Positions 31,469-35,261 of a DNA stretch of 35,261 bases are shown piece after piece; positions within the stretch are counted from its first letter, which is position 1, and every line of letters starts with the position of its first letter. Origin of the DNA: Mesorhizobium sp. (GTDB taxonomy: Bacteria > Pseudomonadota > Alphaproteobacteria > Rhizobiales > Rhizobiaceae); assembly GCF_004963255.1 (NCBI RefSeq), contig NZ_SUGA01000049.1, positions 1 through 35,261 of the forward strand. Reading direction: 5' to 3'. The position numbers and the translations under genes were made by a program. The notes under the pieces were generated by a model. It was not told the DNA's origin. It searched no databases and saw only the letters and a program-made list of their open reading frames with translations.

Positions 31469-31558
31469 TCAGGTCAGAATGGAAGATGGCGGGGTTGCAG
31501 TGACGACGCTCAGCTTCTCACGCCTGACCAGAACAGGCTTTTCATAGGTCTTCTTCAA
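31469..31558 (-). CDS. 29-residue RiPP/lasso leader-like peptide, orphan
   Basis: This short gene starts at TTG, with AGGGGG five bases upstream, and encodes MKKTYEKPVLVRREKLSVVT followed by a nine-residue Pro/Ser/Thr end (ATPPSSILT). The Lys-rich start, the YxxPxL motif and the closing Leu-x-x-x-Thr match leader peptides of the lasso RiPP type, where Thr stands near the cleavage site. The follower is too short and lacks an obvious Gly1/Asp-Glu pair for a lasso core. No leader-binding protein, protease or cyclase gene is in the window. A strong terminator follows. It may be an orphan precursor, a decayed one or a regulatory peptide. Confidence 0.6.
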   Translation of the reverse strand: MKKTYEKPVLVRREKLSVVTATPPSSILT

Positions 31559-31580
31559 GGTATCCCCCTTTCAAGTCTTC

Positions 31581-31598
31581 AGGTCCGCATGTGGACCT
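31581..31598. promoter_or_regulatory. Inverted repeat in the leader of the 29-residue peptide gene
   Basis: AGGTCC-GCATGT-GGACCT has perfect 6-bp arms and lies 23 bases upstream of the peptide's TTG, in its probable leader. It could be an operator or an RNA hairpin affecting expression. Confidence 0.4.
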
Positions 31599-31621
31599 TA
31601 AAGCTCGCGCTGGCTATAAGC

Positions 31622-31639
31622 TGTAGCACATTAGCAACA
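31622..31639 (+). promoter_or_regulatory. Possible enhancer-binding site upstream of the sigma-54 promoter
   Basis: TGTAGC-N6-GCAACA is an imperfect palindrome centred about 80 bases upstream of the sigma-54 -12 element, a usual place for an activator site. Outer triplets are TGT-N12-ACA, two bases longer than the NifA consensus TGT-N10-ACA, so the regulator is unknown. Confidence 0.3.
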
Positions 31640-31696
31640 CATAACAGACGTTCCGCAGGGCTTACGGCGTTAACCATCACTGTTCCGTTTCGGGAC

Positions 31697-31712
31697 TGGC
31701 ATCCGTCTTGCT
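31697..31712 (+). promoter_or_regulatory. Sigma-54 (RpoN) promoter
   Basis: TGGCATCCGTCTTGCT keeps the GG (-24) and GC (-12) pairs at the required 10-base spacing and matches the TGGCAC-N5-TTGCW consensus except for the base after TGGCA. Transcription would start near 31723. No protein gene lies downstream on this strand; the transcript would instead be the short RNA ending at 31823. Confidence 0.65.
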
Positions 31713-31722
31713 ATGAAGAGAT

Positions 31723-31823
31723 TGCCGGTGTCCTCCCGCCGGTCCTGATCGGGGGATCAGGTTTAAATCTCGCCGGGCCTGTGGGCTTTGGGCATCAGGG
31801 TAGGTCCGGCGAGTTTTTCTTTT
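31723..31823 (+). ncRNA. Candidate sigma-54-dependent small RNA (about 100 nt)
   Basis: Between two minus-strand genes lies a compact plus-strand unit: a sigma-54 promoter, then ATTGCCGGTGTCCTCCCGCC with a CCTCCC anti-Shine-Dalgarno-like run. A perfect 7-bp hairpin with GGGG loop (CCTGATC/GATCAGG, 31744-31761), an AU-rich linker and a terminator follow. The terminator stem is 12 bp with one G-U pair (31769-31780 with 31802-31813), followed by TTTTTCTTTT (31814-31823). No reading frame with a ribosome site occupies it. The layout is that of a trans-acting, Hfq-type small RNA expressed under nitrogen or related RpoN control. Family membership cannot be determined by eye. Confidence 0.6.
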
Positions 31824-31872
31824 CCCCACCGTTATGCCGACACCGTTATGCCCATTGGCGGGCGCTCCGTCT

Positions 31873-33900
31873 TCATTCCGCGGCCTGCAACTGCTTCCTG
31901 CGCGCCGGCTGGCGGCGGCGGTGGGCGGGCTTCAGCGTGACGGCCGCCTTTTTGGAAAGCGCTCCGGTGACCGCGTCGACCATGCCGAAGGCCACGAAGT
32001 CGGCGTTGAGAGTGGCAGCCAGTTCCGCCGCGGCCTCGACGTCGCCATTGCCGACTTCCGACCAGAAAACGATGCCCACCCGAAGCTTCGCCTTGATGCG
32101 CTTCAGCCGGCGAACCATGAAGCGCGCGTGCCGGGTGGATTGGCGGTTGAGGAAGCCGATCACGACGGCATCGATGGCTTCGAGGTCGAGACGGCGGATC
32201 GCCAATGGCTCGAGTTCGGTAAAGCTTGCCTTCGACACCGAAGCGCCCTGCACTTCCAGCACCTGCGCCAGCATCGCGGCGGCGGCGTCGTCGAGCTCGC
32301 CGCGCCCGCCGGCGCAGAGCACTGCGATGCCCGAGCCGTCGGGCAGATCGACCTCCTCTTCCTCCACCTCGACAGGCTTGGCTTCGCCAGAGTTTTTCTC
32401 GCCAGCCTTGTTTTTCTCGCCAGCCTTGCTGTCGGCTGCTTTCTCATCGGCAGCGGCCGCCTGCCCGCTCTCTTCCTCCTCGGCCTCCTGCTGGGCGCTG
32501 TCGTCGAGATTGGCGACCAGCGTCATGGCGCTGTCGGCGAGCTGTCGGCGCTGCGCGTCATCCATGACGCCGCGCTCGCGGTCCTGCTCGCCGAGCAGCA
32601 GCGCGGGGATGGCCACCTTGCCGTAGAATTCGAACAGATACTTGTCCTCCAGCATCTCCTCGGCATGGTCGGTCGCCTCGTCCGGGTCGCCGGCCAGGAG
32701 CCGCTGGTAGAGCCTGGCATGCGGCTCCAGCACCGGCTCGTTGCCGAACAGGACGTCGAGGAACTCGAACTGCGGCACGTGCCGGCCGAGCACCACCAGG
32801 CAGACGGTGAGCGGCGTCGACAGCACCAGGCCGATCGGCCCCCACAGCCAAGTCCAGAAGATCGCCGCCACGATGATGGCCAAAGGCGACAGCCCGGTGT
32901 GCGAGCCGTAGAGCCACGGCTCGATGACATTGCCGGTGACGAGCTCCACGACGACGAACAGTGCCGCGGTCCACAACAGCAGCGACCAGCCGGGCGCCAC
33001 GGCCAATGCCAGGAACAACGGCAGCAGCGCGCCGATGATCGGGCCGATATAGGGCACGAAGCGCAGCGCCAGCGCCAGCAGGCCCCAAAGCAGCGCGTTG
33101 GGGATGCCGAGCACCCAGAGCCCGATGGTGATGGGCACGGCGTAGATGATGTTCACCACCAACTGCATCAGCAGATACTGGCCGACGCGCTTGCCGGCAT
33201 CCTGCAGCGCCTGCGTGGTGCGATGGAGGTCGCCATAGCCGACCAGCCGGATGAAGCGGTCGCGCAGGTCCTCGCGCTCCATCAGCATGAAGATGACGAC
33301 GATGATGACGAGGCCGGCGGAGCCGAGCGGGCTGATCAGCGGCCCGATCAGGTTCTGCAGCACTTCGAGCGGCTTTTCATGCGAGACGACCTCGACCGGG
33401 ATCGGCTCGCGCTTCGGCGCCTGGGCGGCCGAGGGCAGTTGCGGCTCCTGGCGGTCGATCTCCTGGCCGACGCGCTCGATGACGCCGCCGAGGCGCGAGA
33501 TGATGCCGCCGCCGAGGCCGTTTTCCTTCAGCGCGCGGACCTTGGTCAGGATGTTGATCTGGTAGAGGGGGATGTTCTGCGCGAGGTCACTGACCTGGGT
33601 GGCGACGACGAAGGAGAACAGCGAAAGCGCGGCGAAGGCGCCAGCGACGCTGGCGATGACCGCCGCGATGCGCGGAACCCCCGCGCGCTTCAGTGAGGAC
33701 ACGACAGGCGCTATCGCGAAGGTCAAAAGCAGCGCGACGGCGATCGGCAGGAACACCTCGCGCCCGAAATAGAGCGCGGCCACCGTGACGACCACGCTCG
33801 CCACAGTCGGCAGCGCCGTGCGCGGATGGCCTCTGGACGCGGCGAGCAGGCCTTCCAGCCTCGGCTCCGACGCCCCGTTCCCGCGATTGGCCGCCACCAT
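31873..33900 (-). CDS. AI-2E family (PerM-like) transporter with cytosolic C-terminal extension
   Basis: This 675-residue membrane protein has the AI-2E transporter/PerM domain at about 28-380: TVASVVVTVAALYFGREVFL, ERVGQEIDRQ in the central soluble part, then WGLLALALRFVPYIGPIIGA and GLSPLAIIVAAIFWTWLWGP, the family's most conserved strings. Substrates differ between members; some export AI-2, others act as Na/H antiporters. About 290 extra residues follow: a helical part, an acidic/Lys linker (about 470-520) with a tandem 6-residue duplication, and a Rossmann-like domain (GSGIAVLCAGGRGELDDAAA; DAVVIGFLNR; RVGIVFWSE). The ATG at 33900 has GGAGG four bases upstream; TTG at 33927 is rejected. 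Confidence 0.87.
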   Translation of the reverse strand: MVAANRGNGASEPRLEGLLAASRGHPRTALPTVASVVVTVAALYFGREVFLPIAVALLLTFAIAPVVSSLKRAGVPRIAAVIASVAGAFAALSLFSFVVATQVSDLAQNIPLYQINILTKVRALKENGLGGGIISRLGGVIERVGQEIDRQEPQLPSAAQAPKREPIPVEVVSHEKPLEVLQNLIGPLISPLGSAGLVIIVVIFMLMEREDLRDRFIRLVGYGDLHRTTQALQDAGKRVGQYLLMQLVVNIIYAVPITIGLWVLGIPNALLWGLLALALRFVPYIGPIIGALLPLFLALAVAPGWSLLLWTAALFVVVELVTGNVIEPWLYGSHTGLSPLAIIVAAIFWTWLWGPIGLVLSTPLTVCLVVLGRHVPQFEFLDVLFGNEPVLEPHARLYQRLLAGDPDEATDHAEEMLEDKYLFEFYGKVAIPALLLGEQDRERGVMDDAQRRQLADSAMTLVANLDDSAQQEAEEEESGQAAAADEKAADSKAGEKNKAGEKNSGEAKPVEVEEEEVDLPDGSGIAVLCAGGRGELDDAAAAMLAQVLEVQGASVSKASFTELEPLAIRRLDLEAIDAVVIGFLNRQSTRHARFMVRRLKRIKAKLRVGIVFWSEVGNGDVEAAAELAATLNADFVAFGMVDAVTGALSKKAAVTLKPAHRRRQPARRKQLQAAE
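32393..32428. repeat. Exact 18-bp tandem duplication inside the AI-2E gene
   Basis: TTTTTCTCGCCAGCCTTG occurs twice in direct succession (32393-32410 and 32411-32428). It keeps the frame and duplicates six linker residues (AGEKNK-type), a sign of recent slippage in the low-complexity linker. Confidence 0.9.
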
Positions 33901-34082
33901 CGAGCCTCCATGCCGTCCGTCCGGCAATGATCCCAGATACTTCGCCGGCGTGCAACGCGCCGAAGCCCGGTCGGTTGCAATTGCTCTAATAAATATCCGG
34001 CCTCATGAGGTTGCGGGGACGAAGCGATGTGTCGGGTTCGCCGCCTTGCGTCCACCAATGCGCTGTGCGGGCGCGGCAATCG

Positions 34083-34107
34083 GGAACATGGACCGCCCGA
34101 AATCGTT
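34083..34107 (+). promoter_or_regulatory. EcfG-type promoter for first Tyr/His-rich protein
   Basis: GGAAC (34083-34087), 16 bases, CGTT (34104-34107): full consensus. The start of transcription would be near 34114, about 32 bases before the ATG at 34146. Confidence 0.75.
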
Positions 34108-34145
34108 GTCTTGCCGAAGGGGCCTCGAAACTCAAGGAGGCAGCG

Positions 34146-34466
34146 ATGAAAAAGCTTCTGCTTGCTTCGATGATCGCCATCGCCTCGGCGTTCGCGATCG
34201 CGCCGGCCAGCGCCGGCGGCGTGCAGCTCGGTATCGGCATCGGTCCGGGCTATGACGATGGCTATTACAACGACGATTACAGCCCATATTATCGCCATCA
34301 CCGCTACTACCGGCACGTCTATGATGATGACTACTACACCCCATACCGTGAGCGTTACGTGGTTCGGTATCACAACCGGTATGACGACAATTGCCGGACC
34401 AGGATCGTGAAGCACTGGCGCCATCACCACCGCGTCATTGAAAAAATCCGCATCTGCGAGCGATGA
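34146..34466 (+). CDS. Secreted Tyr/His/Asp-rich protein, paralogue 1
   Basis: This 106-residue protein has a Sec signal peptide (MKKLLLASMIAIASAFAIAP, cleavage after ASA near residue 23). The mature part starts GGVQLGIGIGPGYDDGYYND and is dominated by Tyr, Asp, His and Arg: YSPYYRHHRYYRHVYDDDYY, RYVVRYHNRYDD. It ends in a more ordered basic part with two Cys (NCRTRIVKHWRHHHRVIEKI, then RICER). AAGGAGG lies 7 bases before the ATG and a consensus EcfG-type promoter about 60 bases upstream. Its signal peptide is nearly the same as that of the gene at 34695. The role is unknown; an envelope protectant or metal binder in stress is possible. Confidence 0.8.
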   Translation: MKKLLLASMIAIASAFAIAPASAGGVQLGIGIGPGYDDGYYNDDYSPYYRHHRYYRHVYDDDYYTPYRERYVVRYHNRYDDNCRTRIVKHWRHHHRVIEKIRICER

Positions 34467-34478
34467 CCGGCAGCACCG

Positions 34479-34511
34479 GCCCAACTCCCTCGTGGGGAGA
34501 TGGGCCGGAAG
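34479..34511. repeat. Family A palindrome between the two secreted-protein genes
   Basis: CCGGCCCAACTCCCTCGTGG runs into GGAGATGGGCCGG. The outer arms (CCGGCCCA/TGGGCCGG) and inner arms (CTCCC/GGGGAG) pair around TCGT. It lies 12 bases after the stop of paralogue 1 and may end its transcript. Confidence 0.65.
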
Positions 34512-34636
34512 CGACAGCAATGGCGTTGAGCCTGGGCAACACCAGGTAGAGCCTCTGATCGCCGCCTTGTGGCAACGCTCCATGCCGCTGGCGGCGGCTT
34601 TCTCCTCCTCGATACACCGGGAAATATTAGCGATCG

Positions 34637-34662
34637 GGAACATAGGCATCCCGCACCGCGTT
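34637..34662 (+). promoter_or_regulatory. EcfG-type promoter for second Tyr/His-rich protein
   Basis: GGAAC (34637-34641), 17 bases, CGTT (34659-34662): full consensus, about 33 bases before the ATG at 34695. Confidence 0.75.
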
Positions 34663-34694
34663 ACCCGATAATCAGCCTTCAGGAGGAGGTTGCC

Positions 34695-35024
34695 ATGAAA
34701 AAACTTCTACTTGCTTCGGTGATCGCAGTCGCGTCGGCGGCGGCCACGGTAGCGCCGGCGGATGCGCACGGCTTCCTCGGTCTCGGTTTCGGGCCGTTTG
34801 GCGGCTATCCGTTCTACGGCGGTCCGATGTATGGCGGCCCGTTCTACGATTATGGCGGCCGCTATTACGGCCCGCGCTACTACGACGACTATTACCCCGG
34901 CTACGTGGTCCGCTATCCGCACCGGTACTACAGGCACTACTACGTCTATCACCACCGGCACCACCATAGGCACCACTACTGGCGCCACCACAGGCATCAC
35001 CACGGGTACTATTACAGGTACTAA
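34695..35024 (+). CDS. Secreted Gly/Tyr/His-rich protein, paralogue 2
   Basis: This 109-residue protein has a signal peptide (MKKLLLASVIAVASAAATVA, cleavage after ADA near residue 24) and a low-complexity mature chain. A Gly/Pro/Phe/Tyr half comes first (GFLGLGFGPFGGYPFYGGPM, YGGPFYDYGGRYYGPRYYDD), followed by a Tyr/His/Arg half (RYPHRYYRHYYVYHHRHHHR). There are no Cys. AGGAGGAGG lies 6 bases before the ATG. Its signal peptide and ribosome site resemble those of the gene at 34146, but the mature chains have diverged, so this is an old local duplication. The EcfG-type promoter suggests stress induction; the chain could form a surface or periplasmic matrix or bind metal. Confidence 0.8.
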   Translation: MKKLLLASVIAVASAAATVAPADAHGFLGLGFGPFGGYPFYGGPMYGGPFYDYGGRYYGPRYYDDYYPGYVVRYPHRYYRHYYVYHHRHHHRHHYWRHHRHHHGYYYRY

Positions 35025-35038
35025 CGGCAGCGATTAGC

Positions 35039-35090
35039 TGATCTCCCCCCTTGTGGGGGAGATGTCCGGCAGCACAGAGGGGGGCGCGAA
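35039..35090. repeat. Family A composite repeat, forward copy
   Basis: GATCTCCCCCCTTGTGGGGG, AGATGTCCGGCAGCACAGAG and GGGGGCGCG follow the stop of paralogue 2. The same order, inverted, is at 35163-35206 and 15847-15905. The forward and inverted copies here flank about 70 bases, so the whole can fold into a large hairpin. Confidence 0.75.
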
Positions 35091-35162
35091 GGATCGCGGC
35101 TTATCGATGCTGGACTTGCTGCGGATTGTATAAGGACAGCGGCAGCCAAAGACCGAGACGCT

Positions 35163-35206
35163 GGCGGGACAGCGCCCCCCTCTGCCCTGCCGGGCATCTC
35201 CCACGA
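35163..35206. repeat. Family A composite repeat, inverted copy
   Basis: GGCGGGACAGCGCCCCCCTC, then TGCCCTGCCGGGCATCTCCCACG, is the inverse of the element at 35039-35090 and runs straight into the right 41-bp terminal repeat. The 237 bases from 35025 to the end hold no gene. Confidence 0.75.
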
Positions 35207-35247
35207 GAGGGCTTTGCACGGAACTGAGTTGGTGATTCGGTAGGTCC
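35207..35247. repeat. Right copy of 41-bp terminal inverted repeat
   Basis: This is the exact reverse complement of bases 1-41. It sits at the outer edge of a family A repeat, as at the left end. Fourteen more bases follow it, so the window does not end exactly at the repeat. Confidence 0.85.
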
Positions 35248-35261
35248 GGAATGAAGGGGAG

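Noticed and set aside
31640..31690. EcfG-type promoters on the minus strand for the 29-residue peptide (two GTTCC on the plus strand)
   Set aside because: Downstream boxes read TAAT and GTAA instead of CGTT at the required spacing.
31589..32626. 345-residue plus-strand frame covering the sigma-54 unit
   Set aside because: It runs through the promoter, the terminator hairpin and antisense to the AI-2E gene. Its composition (Ser/Ala/Arg-rich) is that of a shadow frame.
1..35247. Composite transposon bounded by the 41-bp inverted repeats
   Set aside because: No transposase or integrase gene was found, the repeats continue into dispersed family A elements, and the content between them is mainly housekeeping-like. 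Target-site duplications cannot be seen.

Overview
The window is about 35 kb of high-GC DNA with the codon use, repeat content and gene families of an alphaproteobacterium of the Rhizobiales. Mesorhizobium or a close Phyllobacteriaceae relative is the best guess, inferred from the dispersed TCTCCCCC...GGGGGAGAT and CTCGCCCCC...GGGGGAGAGG intergenic palindromes, the EcfG-type promoters and the protein families. It looks like ordinary chromosome with many short, poorly described genes. No rRNA, tRNA, transposase, prophage or CRISPR array was seen. A perfect 41-bp sequence occurs inverted at the two ends (1-41 and 35207-35247), so the window may be a contig bounded by a dispersed repeat.

Region 1 (1-11.5 kb): an MFS carrier, a DUF1330 protein, a CPA2-type cation/proton antiporter with Usp-like C-terminal domains, a 68-residue protein, a DUF2270 membrane protein with an EcfG-type promoter, a two-domain VOC (extradiol dioxygenase-like) protein, two small hypothetical proteins, a large winged-helix/BTAD/alpha-beta hydrolase/degenerate cyclase fusion, an aldo/keto reductase and a TetR regulator with a palindromic operator.

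Region 2 (11.9-21 kb): a translationally coupled paoABC-type molybdenum aldehyde oxidoreductase operon, a zinc-independent quinone-oxidoreductase-like dehydrogenase divergent from a LysR regulator, a small VOC protein, a secreted cysteine-containing protein and a 5TM-PAS-PAS-GGDEF diguanylate cyclase.

Region 3 (21.2-31.3 kb) is accessory in character: a decayed SPFH gene that keeps its terminator, a secreted His-rich protein, a stress-promoter operon of a 32-residue membrane peptide and a low-affinity iron permease-like protein, a DHA2 efflux pump with divergent LysR and palindromic operator, a 67-residue zinc-finger protein starting at TTG under an EcfG-type promoter, a 40-residue membrane peptide, an unrecognised 309-residue protein, two small envelope proteins, a PhnA-domain protein, a decayed acyltransferase and a cupin.

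Region 4 (31.4-35.2 kb): a 29-codon minus-strand gene whose product resembles a RiPP/lasso leader peptide, followed by a strong terminator; next to it a probable sigma-54-driven small RNA of about 100 nt on the plus strand with a textbook terminator; an AI-2E-family permease with an unusual cytosolic extension; and two paralogous secreted Tyr/His-rich proteins, each behind its own EcfG-type promoter.

The unifying themes are envelope and general stress response (five consensus GGAAC-N16/17-CGTT promoters, all in front of small or membrane/secreted proteins) and detoxification or redox chemistry (PaoABC, aldo/keto reductase, VOC proteins, efflux). The best candidates for something undescribed are the sigma-54 small RNA with the adjacent orphan leader-like peptide, and the BTAD-hydrolase-pseudocyclase fusion.
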